From contig JAZNDR010000038.1 in NCBI GenBank assembly GCA_045588185.1, positions 15,640 to 79,639 on the forward strand: a stretch of DNA of 64,000 nt. The letters run 5' to 3'. The notes under the pieces are model-generated. The model had not been told where the DNA came from. It saw only the letters and a program-made list of their open reading frames with translations, and searched no databases. Positions 51,812 to 59,002 of the stretch are shown piece by piece (position 1 is the first letter of the stretch; each line of letters opens with the position of its first letter). Source of the DNA: Scatosoma sp045588185. Lineage in GTDB: Bacteria; Bacillota; Clostridia; Christensenellales; Borkfalkiaceae. Both the position numbers and the translations under genes were made by a program.

Positions 51812-52954
51812 ATGAGAAAAATCATACTTATTCCCGATTCCTTTAAAGGCACCCTTTCGTCCACGCAAATTTGCGCGATTGCCAAAGAAAAAATATCCGT
51901 GTTCTATCCCGAAGCGGAAGTCGTTTCCGTACCCGTCGCCGACGGGGGCGAGGGCAGCGTCGATTGCTTTTTGTCCGCACTTAATGGCGAAAAGATATTC
52001 GTAGACTGCCGAGGTCCGTATATGGAAACGGTAAAGGGCTTTTACGGCTATATCCCGCAAAACGCCACTGCGGTCGTGGAGATGGCTGCCGCGGCGGGCT
52101 TGCCTATGGTGGAGAATAGAAAAAATCCGCTTGCCACTACCACCTACGGCGTGGGCGAGCTGATTTTACGCGCGGCGGAAAAGGGCGCGAAGCGCATTAT
52201 CGTCGGTTTGGGCGGGTCTTGTAGCAACGATTTCGGCTGCGGTGCGGCGTGCGCTTGCGGGGTTCGCTTTTACGATAAGGCGGGAAAGGAGTTCATTCCC
52301 GTCGGAGGTACTTTGTGCGAGATTGAAAAAATCGACCTTTCGCTCCGTTCGCCTGTGCTTGACGGGGTGGAAATCGTAACGATGTGCGACATTGACAATC
52401 CGCCTTACGGCGAAACGGGCGCGGCGGTCGTTTTTGCTCCGCAAAAAGGAGCGGATAAACAAGCTGTGGCGTTGTTAGACGAGGGTGTGAAACACCTTTG
52501 CGAAGTGATTAAGCGCGAGTTAAAGACGGATATATCCACGCTGAAAGGCGGCGGTGCGGCTGGCGCGATGGGAGCGGGTATGGCGGTGTTTTTCCGCTCG
52601 GAGCTGAAAATGGGTATCAACGCCGTATTGGAAACGGTGGGGTTTGCGGAAATGATAAAAGACGCGGATTTGATTTTTACGGGCGAGGGCAAGATAGATT
52701 CGCAGAGCTTGCGCGGTAAGGTGGTTATCGGTGTGGCGAAGGAAGCGAAAAAGGCGGTCGTGCCCGTGGTGGCAATCGTCGGCGGTTCGGACGGAGATAT
52801 GACGGAAGCGTACGAAGCGGGGGTTACCGCAATCGTGCCTATCAACCGTCTACCGCAGGATTTTTCGGTGAGCCGTTACCAAAGCGAAGAAAATTTGGCG
52901 TTTACGGTGGAGAACGTTTTAAGGTTATTAAAGGGAAGCAAAAAGAACGCTTAA
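51812..52954 (+). CDS. glycerate kinase, GarK/GlxK family
   Basis: This 380-residue kinase phosphorylates D-glycerate. Family features are the start IILIPDSFKGTLSS, VADGGEGSVDCF, the GLGGSCSNDFGCG loop, the GGGAAGAMGAGM segment and LIFTGEGKIDSQSLRGK. Product is 2- or 3-phosphoglycerate depending on subtype; GarK/GlxK-type enzymes usually give the 2-phosphate. It is a single gene with its own promoter; the stop codon lies in the loop of its terminator. Confidence 0.95.
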   Translation: MRKIILIPDSFKGTLSSTQICAIAKEKISVFYPEAEVVSVPVADGGEGSVDCFLSALNGEKIFVDCRGPYMETVKGFYGYIPQNATAVVEMAAAAGLPMVENRKNPLATTTYGVGELILRAAEKGAKRIIVGLGGSCSNDFGCGAACACGVRFYDKAGKEFIPVGGTLCEIEKIDLSLRSPVLDGVEIVTMCDIDNPPYGETGAAVVFAPQKGADKQAVALLDEGVKHLCEVIKRELKTDISTLKGGGAAGAMGAGMAVFFRSELKMGINAVLETVGFAEMIKDADLIFTGEGKIDSQSLRGKVVIGVAKEAKKAVVPVVAIVGGSDGDMTEAYEAGVTAIVPINRLPQDFSVSRYQSEENLAFTVENVLRLLKGSKKNA

Positions 52955-52967
52955 CGGCGTTCTTTTT
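52942..52967 (+). terminator. terminator overlapping the end of the glycerate kinase gene
   Basis: AAAGAACGC (52942-52950) pairs with GCGTTCTTT (52957-52965) and continues into a T run; the stop codon is in the loop. Confidence 0.88.
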
Positions 52968-53112
52968 CGTTTCACGGATTTTGTTTCCGCCGTCATTTGT
53001 ACAAGTGGGCATATGTACCAACAAAAAAAGAAGGGTTGCGAGTGTTGATTGTATTAAAAAGGGGCGGGAACAAAAATTTTTCTTAAAGACGAAGAAAACT
53101 GCGTTCGTTCGG

Positions 53113-53141
53113 TTGCGTTTTTTTAAAAGTTTTGTTATAAT
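53113..53141 (+). promoter_or_regulatory. promoter of the purine operon
   Basis: TTGCGT (53113-53118), 17-bp spacer, TATAAT (53136-53141) preceded by TGT. Transcription should begin near 53148, giving a leader of about 228 nt. The remaining part of the 421-bp gap upstream (52968-53112) shows no gene, and I saw no PurR box. Confidence 0.75.
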
Positions 53142-53201
53142 AGTAAAGAGGGAAAGTGGAAGAGGCGAATTTACGAGAGAAAGCGACGGAAGGAAACGCC
53201 A

Positions 53202-53315
53202 ATGAAATACTTGCGTAAAAAGAAAAAACTTTGTTTTTCGCGCGGTGGCGCTATTAGACCGCACACGCCCTTTTTCGGGGTAAAAGCGCGCTTTTTACAC
53301 CCAAAAAACGATTGA
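53202..53315 (+). CDS. possible 37-residue leader peptide of the purine operon
   Basis: ATG 53202 follows GGAAGGA with good spacing. The ORF reads MKYLRKKKKLCFSRGG... and ends ...FLHPKND at TGA 53313. The stop lies 4 nt before the left arm of the terminator, so a ribosome finishing this ORF would cover that arm. The product is strongly basic (LRKKKKL, then SRGGAIRPH). It may be a chance ORF over a structured RNA; position and ribosome site argue for translation. Confidence 0.4.
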   Translation: MKYLRKKKKLCFSRGGAIRPHTPFFGVKARFLHPKND

Positions 53316-53319
53316 TCGC

Positions 53320-53356
53320 AATAGGTGCAACGATACAGTTGCACCTATTCGTTTTT
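53320..53356 (+). terminator. attenuator terminator before purE
   Basis: A perfect 12-bp stem (53320-53331 with 53338-53349, 6-nt loop) is followed by CGTTTTT. The purE ribosome site begins directly after it, so read-through must be regulated or partial for operon expression. Confidence 0.85.
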
Positions 53357-53375
53357 GAAAAGGAGAGAGATTTTT

Positions 53376-53864
53376 ATGAGTAAAGTAGGCATTTTAATGG
53401 GCAGTAAATCGGATTTCGAGGTGGTAAAACCTGCGGTTTCCATGTTAAAGAAATTCGGTGTGGAAACGGAAGTGCGCGTCATTTCGGCGCACCGTACTCC
53501 CGACGAAGCGCATGAGTTTGCGGCGACGGCAAGAGAAAAGGGTATGGAAGTTTTGATTTGTGCGGCGGGCAAAGCGGCGCACCTTGGCGGTGTGATTGCC
53601 GCGCTTACCACGCTCCCCGTTATCGGACTTCCCGTTAAGACGGATATGATGGGCGGTTTGGACAGCTTGCTTTCTATCGTGCAGATGCCCTCGGGGATTC
53701 CCGTGGCGACGGTAGGCGTCAACGGTGGCGAGAACGCAGGGCTGTTGGCGTTGCAGATTTTGGGTATCAAGTATCCGGAAATCGAAAAGCAGCTTGCGGC
53801 GTATAAGACGGCGATGAAAGACAAAATCAACGCCGACGATAAGGCGTTGCAGGAAATGCTTTAA
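53376..53864 (+). CDS. purE: N5-carboxyaminoimidazole ribonucleotide mutase
   Basis: This 162-residue enzyme forms CAIR in purine synthesis. It has GSKSDFEVV and the catalytic-site SAHRTPDEAHEF, plus ALTTLPVIGLPVKT. The sequence fits class I PurE, which normally needs PurK to make its substrate; purK is not in the window. ATG 53376 with AAGGAGAGAG is chosen over the longer frame start. First gene of a seven-gene operon. Confidence 0.96.
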   Translation: MSKVGILMGSKSDFEVVKPAVSMLKKFGVETEVRVISAHRTPDEAHEFAATAREKGMEVLICAAGKAAHLGGVIAALTTLPVIGLPVKTDMMGGLDSLLSIVQMPSGIPVATVGVNGGENAGLLALQILGIKYPEIEKQLAAYKTAMKDKINADDKALQEML

Positions 53865-53904
53865 TCAATAAAAAAGAAAAAATTTTAATTTGGAGATAAA
53901 TACA

Positions 53905-54615
53905 ATGGAAAAGAAAGAACAACTTTACGAAGGCAAAGCAAAAAAGGTATACGCAACGGATAATCAAGATTTAGTTATCGTATCGTACAAGGACGACGCA
54001 ACGGCGTTCAACGGCTTAAAAAAGGGCACGATTGAGGGCAAGGGCGTTATCAATAACAAAATGAGCAACTTCCTTATGCAGATTTTGGAAAAAGAGGGCG
54101 TCAAAACGCATTTCGTGGAAGAATTGTCCGACAGAGAAACGCTTGTGAAAAAGGTTAAAATTCTTCCCCTTGAAGTCATTATCCGTAACATTTCCGCCGG
54201 CTCGTTTGCAAAGCACTACGGCGTGGCAGAGGGTATCGTTTTTGCGGAACCCACCATTGAGTTTTCCTATAAGAACGACGATTTGGGCGACCCGCTCCTC
54301 AACGAGTACCACGCGCTTGCATTAGGGCTTGCTACCAAGGACGAGATTGCGCTTGTGAAATCTATGGCGTTCAAAATCAACGAAGTGATGAAGGCGTATT
54401 TTAAAAAGCTCAACGTTACCCTCGTAGACTTCAAAATTGAATTTGGTAAAACCTCTGACGGCACGATCGTTTTGGCGGACGAGATTTCCCCCGACACCTG
54501 CCGTTTCTGGGATTCGACGACGGGCGAAAAGTTGGATAAAGACCGTTTCAGAAGAGATTTGGGCGGTGTAGAAGGCGCTTATCAGGAAATGATGAGAAGA
54601 TTGATGGGAGAATAA
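53905..54615 (+). CDS. purC: SAICAR synthetase
   Basis: This 236-residue ATP-dependent ligase joins CAIR with aspartate. It starts KKEQLYEGKAKKVYAT, and has VKILPLEVIIRNISAGSF, LVDFKIEFG and ISPDTCRFWD motifs of the family. ATG 53905 with GGAG at 53892 is preferred over the upstream in-frame start at 53890. Four nt separate its stop from purF. Confidence 0.97.
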   Translation: MEKKEQLYEGKAKKVYATDNQDLVIVSYKDDATAFNGLKKGTIEGKGVINNKMSNFLMQILEKEGVKTHFVEELSDRETLVKKVKILPLEVIIRNISAGSFAKHYGVAEGIVFAEPTIEFSYKNDDLGDPLLNEYHALALGLATKDEIALVKSMAFKINEVMKAYFKKLNVTLVDFKIEFGKTSDGTIVLADEISPDTCRFWDSTTGEKLDKDRFRRDLGGVEGAYQEMMRRLMGE

Positions 54616-54618
54616 TAT

Positions 54619-56031
54619 ATGGCTGTATTCGGTGTTTTCGGAACGAAAACGGAAAACGTGGCTTCCAGTGCTTACTACGGGTTATACGCGTTACAACACA
54701 GAGGTCAAGCCAGCACGGGTATCGTGGTCAACGACGACGGCGTGTTTCATTCGTATAAGGATTCGGGGCTCGTGAACGAGGTGTTTACTCCGCGGATTCT
54801 CGAATCGCTCGGCACGGGGCAAATGGCGCTCGGAAACGTGCGTTACGGCACGAGCGCAACGAAGGACAGAATCAACGCAGAGCCCATGCTCGTCAATCAC
54901 ATCAAGGGCAGACTTGCAATCTCCCACGACGGTGCGCTCGTCAACTATGCCGAGCTTCGTAAAGAACTGGAATTAGAAGGCGCGATATTCCACACGAGCA
55001 ACGACGTGGAAGTAATTGCGTATATGATTACGAAAGCCCGTCTTACCGCGCCGTCTACCGAAGACGCGATAAGCAAGGCGATGGAGCGTATTAAGGGCGG
55101 TTATGCGCTCGTTGTAATGTCCCCGCAAAAACTGATTGCGGCACGCGACGAGAACGGTTTACACCCCCTTTGCTACGGTATTCGCGACGACGGCGAATAC
55201 GTCGTGGCAAGCGAATCGTGTGCACTCAATACCGTGGGCGCAAGCTTTGTCAGAGAATTAGATCCGGGCGAAATCGTTGTATTTTCCAAAGAGGGACTTC
55301 GGAGCATACGCGAGCATTGCGATAAAAAGCCTGAAAGACTGTGCGTGTTCGAATATTTGTATACGGCGCGTCCTGATTCGGTCATCGACGGTTGTTCGGT
55401 GCATTTAGCGAGAAAGCGCGCGGGCGCGTTTCTTGCAAAGGCGCATCCCGTAGAAGCGGACGTCGTTATCGGCGCACCCGATTCGGGTATCGACGCGGCG
55501 ATAGGGTATGCGGAAGAGTCGGGGATTCCCTACGGCTTGGGCTTGATTAAAAATAAATATATCGGCAGAACGTTCATTGATCCCGGTCAAAACGTGCGCG
55601 AGGACAAGGTAAAAATCAAGCTGAATCCCGTTGTGGAAACGGTTAAAAATAAACGGGTCGTGTTGGTGGACGATTCTATCGTTCGCGGAACAACCTGTAC
55701 GCGCGTAGTAAAATTGTTACGCGACGCGGGCGCAAAGGAAATCCATATCCGTTCGTCCGCACCTGAATTTTTAAACCCTTGCTATTACGGTACGGACATA
55801 GGGTCAAGGGACGAGCTGATTGCCTGTAAGTATTCCGCAAAGGAAATGGCAAAGCTGTTCGGGGCGGATTCGGTGGGCTTTTTGCCGATAGAGGACGTAA
55901 CGAAGCTGGGCGCGTCAGGTACTTGCCAAGGATATTGCAAGGCGTGCTTCGACGGGGTATATCCCACTGAATTGCCGAAGGATAACGGCGAGAGTAAATA
56001 CGATTATAAAATATCCGAAAATAAAAAATAA
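54619..56031 (+). CDS. purF: amidophosphoribosyltransferase lacking the glutaminase cysteine
   Basis: This 470-residue protein makes phosphoribosylamine, the first purine-specific step. The phosphoribosyltransferase half is intact (VVLVDDSIVRGTT, RSSAPEFLNPCYYG, CKACFDGVYPT). The N-terminal glutaminase fold is recognisable (YYGLYALQHRGQASTGI; GNVRYGTSA), but the start reads MAVFGVFG where functional enzymes have CGVFG, so the nucleophile is Phe. The oxyanion segment HNGN is HDGA. The enzyme should therefore depend on free ammonia or on another glutaminase. The frame has no alternative start supplying a cysteine. Three nt separate it from purC. Confidence 0.93.
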   Translation: MAVFGVFGTKTENVASSAYYGLYALQHRGQASTGIVVNDDGVFHSYKDSGLVNEVFTPRILESLGTGQMALGNVRYGTSATKDRINAEPMLVNHIKGRLAISHDGALVNYAELRKELELEGAIFHTSNDVEVIAYMITKARLTAPSTEDAISKAMERIKGGYALVVMSPQKLIAARDENGLHPLCYGIRDDGEYVVASESCALNTVGASFVRELDPGEIVVFSKEGLRSIREHCDKKPERLCVFEYLYTARPDSVIDGCSVHLARKRAGAFLAKAHPVEADVVIGAPDSGIDAAIGYAEESGIPYGLGLIKNKYIGRTFIDPGQNVREDKVKIKLNPVVETVKNKRVVLVDDSIVRGTTCTRVVKLLRDAGAKEIHIRSSAPEFLNPCYYGTDIGSRDELIACKYSAKEMAKLFGADSVGFLPIEDVTKLGASGTCQGYCKACFDGVYPTELPKDNGESKYDYKISENKK

Positions 56032-56049
56032 TTTGGAGAAAAAGATAAA

Positions 56050-57075
56050 ATGGCGATTTCTTACAAAGACAGCGGCGTAGACGTAACGAGAGGTTATAAA
56101 GCCGTAGAGCTTATGAAAAAACACGTAAAATCCACCTATAACGCAAACGTGATCGGCGATCTCGGTTCGTTCGGCGGGTTCTATTCGATTGCGGGCGAGA
56201 AACTGGAAGAGCCCGTATTGGTTGCAGGCACGGACGGCGTAGGCACGAAGCTGAAATACGCGTTCCTGCTTGAAAAGCACGATACCATCGGTATCGATGC
56301 CGTGGCAATGTGCGTAAACGATATCGTGTGCCAAGGCGCAAAACCTTTATTCTTCCTCGATTATTACGCTTGCGGAAGATTATACCCCGAAGCGGAATCG
56401 GAAGTAGTAAAGGGTATCGCGGAAGGCTGCCGTCAGGCAGGCTGTGCGCTTATTGGCGGTGAAACGGCGGAAATGCCCGGTTTCTATCCCGACGGCGAAT
56501 ACGATCTTGCGGGCTTTGCCGTAGGTATCGTGGATAAGAAAAAAGTTATCAACGGAAAAAATATCGTTCCCGGCGACGTTCTTATCGGTTTGAAGTCGAC
56601 GGGCGTACATTCGAACGGTTATTCGCTCGTTCGTAAGCTGTTTGGCGACGAGGATAAGGCGGCGCTTGAAAAGTATGACGAGCAGCTTGGCGCAACGGCG
56701 GCGGAAGTGTTGTTGAAGCCTACGAAAATTTACGTAAAGAGTATCCTTTCGCTTATCGAAAAGGTAGAAGTAAAGGGTATCGCACATATCACGGGCGGCG
56801 GCTTTATCGAGAATATTCCCCGTATTCTGCCCGAGGGTGTTGCGGCGGAGATTGAGAAAAACTCGTACGAAGTACCCGCAGTGTTCAAGGTAATGCAACA
56901 GCGCGCAGGAATTACCGACGAACAAATTTACAATACCTTTAATATGGGTATCGGTATGGTGGTATGCGTTGCGCCCGAAAACGCAGACAAGGCAATCGAA
57001 AGCCTTAAAGCAACGGGCGAAGACGTCGTTGTCATCGGTAAGACCGTAGCAGGTAAAGGCGTTATTCTGAAATGA
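56050..57075 (+). CDS. purM: AIR synthetase
   Basis: This 341-residue ATP-dependent cyclase turns FGAM into aminoimidazole ribonucleotide. It has YKDSGVDVTRGYKAVELMK, GTDGVGTKLKYAF, the signature GGETAEMPGFY and IAHITGGGFIENIPR. Length is normal. Its end overlaps purN by 4 bases (ATGA), so the two are coupled. Confidence 0.98.
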   Translation: MAISYKDSGVDVTRGYKAVELMKKHVKSTYNANVIGDLGSFGGFYSIAGEKLEEPVLVAGTDGVGTKLKYAFLLEKHDTIGIDAVAMCVNDIVCQGAKPLFFLDYYACGRLYPEAESEVVKGIAEGCRQAGCALIGGETAEMPGFYPDGEYDLAGFAVGIVDKKKVINGKNIVPGDVLIGLKSTGVHSNGYSLVRKLFGDEDKAALEKYDEQLGATAAEVLLKPTKIYVKSILSLIEKVEVKGIAHITGGGFIENIPRILPEGVAAEIEKNSYEVPAVFKVMQQRAGITDEQIYNTFNMGIGMVVCVAPENADKAIESLKATGEDVVVIGKTVAGKGVILK

Positions 57076-57689
57076 AAAAAATAGCGGTATTCGCGTCGGG
57101 CGGCGGTACGGATTTTCAGTCCGTGATCGACGCGAACGAAAGAGAACAATTTTGCGAGATCGCGTATCTGGTGGCGTCCAAGCCGAATATCGGCGCGATC
57201 GCGCGGGCGGAAAAGCACGGTATTCAAACGCTTGTATATGAAAAGACAGCGTTTGAAAGCAAGGACAGCTTTTATGCGTTCGTGGCGAACGAGTTGAAAA
57301 AAGCGGGCGTGGAATATATCGTTTTGGCAGGTTGGCTGTCCGTCGTTCCCGCAAGCTTTATAAATGCGTTTGAGGATAGAATTATCAATATCCACCCCTC
57401 TCTTATCCCTGCGTTTTGCGGTATGGGGTATTACGGCTTGAAAGTCCACGAGGCGGCGATAAACTACGGTGTGAAGCTGAGCGGTGCGACGGTACATTTC
57501 GTGTCGGCAGACGTGGACGGCGGGGCAATCATTATGCAACGCGCGGTGGAAGTGAAGTCCGACGATACGCCCGAATCTTTACAGGCTCGGATTTTAAAGG
57601 AAGAACATAAAATGCTCCCCCTTTGCGTAAAGCTACTTTGCGAGGGTAAAGTGGTAAAGGCGGGCAGGACGGTAAGCATTACCGATTAA
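57072..57689 (+). CDS. purN: GAR transformylase, folate-dependent
   Basis: This 205-residue enzyme formylates GAR with 10-formyl-THF. The catalytic segment INIHPSLIPAF (Asn, His) and VDGGAIIMQ (with the family Asp) are present; the start KKIAVFASGGGTDFQ matches the usual ASGxGT-N loop with Asp in place of Asn. It is coupled to purM. Confidence 0.95.
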   Translation: MKKIAVFASGGGTDFQSVIDANEREQFCEIAYLVASKPNIGAIARAEKHGIQTLVYEKTAFESKDSFYAFVANELKKAGVEYIVLAGWLSVVPASFINAFEDRIINIHPSLIPAFCGMGYYGLKVHEAAINYGVKLSGATVHFVSADVDGGAIIMQRAVEVKSDDTPESLQARILKEEHKMLPLCVKLLCEGKVVKAGRTVSITD

Positions 57690-57719
57690 AGGCAAGAAAA
57701 CAGACGGAGAACGAGAAAT

Positions 57720-58994
57720 ATGAACGTTTTAGTGATAGGCAACGGCGGTAGAGAGCACGCAATCGTGCAGGCACTCAAAAAATCGCCCAAGGTTGATAAA
57801 ATTTACGCAATGAAAGGGAATGCGGGTATCGGCGAGCTTGCCGAGCTCGTCAACGTGGATTATTGCGATATCAAGGCGGTCGGCGAATGGGTGGACAGCC
57901 ACAAGGAAATTGATTACACGGTGATTGCGCCCGATGATCCGCTTGCTTTGGGGCTTGCGGATGAGCTGGAAAGCCGCGGACACCGCGTATTCGGACCGCG
58001 CAAAAACGCCGCTATCATTGAAGCGAGCAAAGCGTTCTCCAAAGAACTTATGAAAAAATACAATATTCCCACGGCGAAGTACGAAACCTTTTCCGATTAC
58101 GGGGAAGCGAAAAAGTACGTGGAAACGTGCGATATTCCCGTGGTATTGAAAGCGGACGGGCTTGCGCTTGGCAAGGGCGTGTTGATTTGCAAAACGCGCG
58201 AGGAAGCGTTGGACGGCTTAAAAGAAATGATGCTCGATAAAAAATTCGGCTCGGCGGGGAATAAGGTTGTCGTAGAAGAATTTTTAGAGGGGCCCGAAGT
58301 GTCCGCGCTTGCGTTTACCGACGGCAAGACGATAAAGCCTATGATTACGAGCTGCGACCATAAGCGCGCGTACGATCACGACGAGGGATTGAATACAGGC
58401 GGTATGGGTACGTTTGCCCCCGCGACCTTCTACGGCGAAAAGACGGCGAAAGAGGTTATGGAAAAGATAATGCTCCCCACCATGTACGCGATGAACGCGG
58501 AAGGGCGCACCTTTAAAGGGGTTCTGTATTTCGGTCTGATGAAGGCAAAAGACGGTATGAAAGTGATTGAATACAATTCCCGTTTCGGCGACCCTGAAAC
58601 GCAGGTTATATTGCCGATGTTAAAGACCGACCTTATGGAAATCTTCGAAGCGGTAACGGACGAACGGCTTGCGGATATAGATATTCAATGGGAAACGGGC
58701 GCGTGCGTATGCGTGGTACTCGCAAGCGGCGGTTATCCTGAGTCTTACGAAAAGGGCAAGGAAATTACAATCGGTTGCTTGGACGAGGGAGTAACCCTGT
58801 GTCACGCAGGCACGGCGAAAAAGGACAATAAGCTGGTAACGAGCGGGGGCAGAGTTCTGGGCGTTTGTGCCAAGGGCGAAAGCTTGGAAGAAGCGAGAAA
58901 GAAAGCGTATAAAAACGTAGAAAAGATTTGCTTTGAAAAGATGCATTACCGCAAGGATATCGGCATTAAGTATAGAGATATTGAAAGAGAGTGA
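57720..58994 (+). CDS. purD: GAR synthetase
   Basis: This 424-residue ATP-grasp ligase joins phosphoribosylamine and glycine. It has VIGNGGREHAI at the start, VVEEFLEGPEVSALAF in the ATP-grasp domain and YNSRFGDPETQ near the metal site. Ammonia-dependent PurF would feed this step directly. The stop overlaps the GTG in front of purL. Confidence 0.97.
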   Translation: MNVLVIGNGGREHAIVQALKKSPKVDKIYAMKGNAGIGELAELVNVDYCDIKAVGEWVDSHKEIDYTVIAPDDPLALGLADELESRGHRVFGPRKNAAIIEASKAFSKELMKKYNIPTAKYETFSDYGEAKKYVETCDIPVVLKADGLALGKGVLICKTREEALDGLKEMMLDKKFGSAGNKVVVEEFLEGPEVSALAFTDGKTIKPMITSCDHKRAYDHDEGLNTGGMGTFAPATFYGEKTAKEVMEKIMLPTMYAMNAEGRTFKGVLYFGLMKAKDGMKVIEYNSRFGDPETQVILPMLKTDLMEIFEAVTDERLADIDIQWETGACVCVVLASGGYPESYEKGKEITIGCLDEGVTLCHAGTAKKDNKLVTSGGRVLGVCAKGESLEEARKKAYKNVEKICFEKMHYRKDIGIKYRDIERE

Positions 58995-59002
58995 GAAAGA
59001 AT

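Larger units (their letters stand above)
53148..53356 (+). promoter_or_regulatory. structured leader of the purine operon with attenuator
   Basis: The leader can fold into several helices: TTTACG (53170) with CGTAAA (53214), GCGGT (53242) with ACCGC (53258), a hairpin around 53277-53302, and the terminal terminator at 53320. GCGCTATT (53248-53255) could pair with the left terminator arm with one bulge and so act as antiterminator. A short ORF runs through the middle. No known purine, PRPP, ZTP, THF or guanidine riboswitch consensus was recognised. GGTGG...ACCGC recalls a T-box but does not match it. Confidence 0.5.

Noticed and set aside
53148..53356. Guanine, ZTP, THF or PRPP riboswitch
   Set aside because: None of the consensus cores known to me could be found, so the leader is reported as unassigned.
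56380..57354. 324-codon minus-strand frame across purM and purN
   Set aside because: Spans two well-conserved genes with a coupled start, so it cannot be a real gene.
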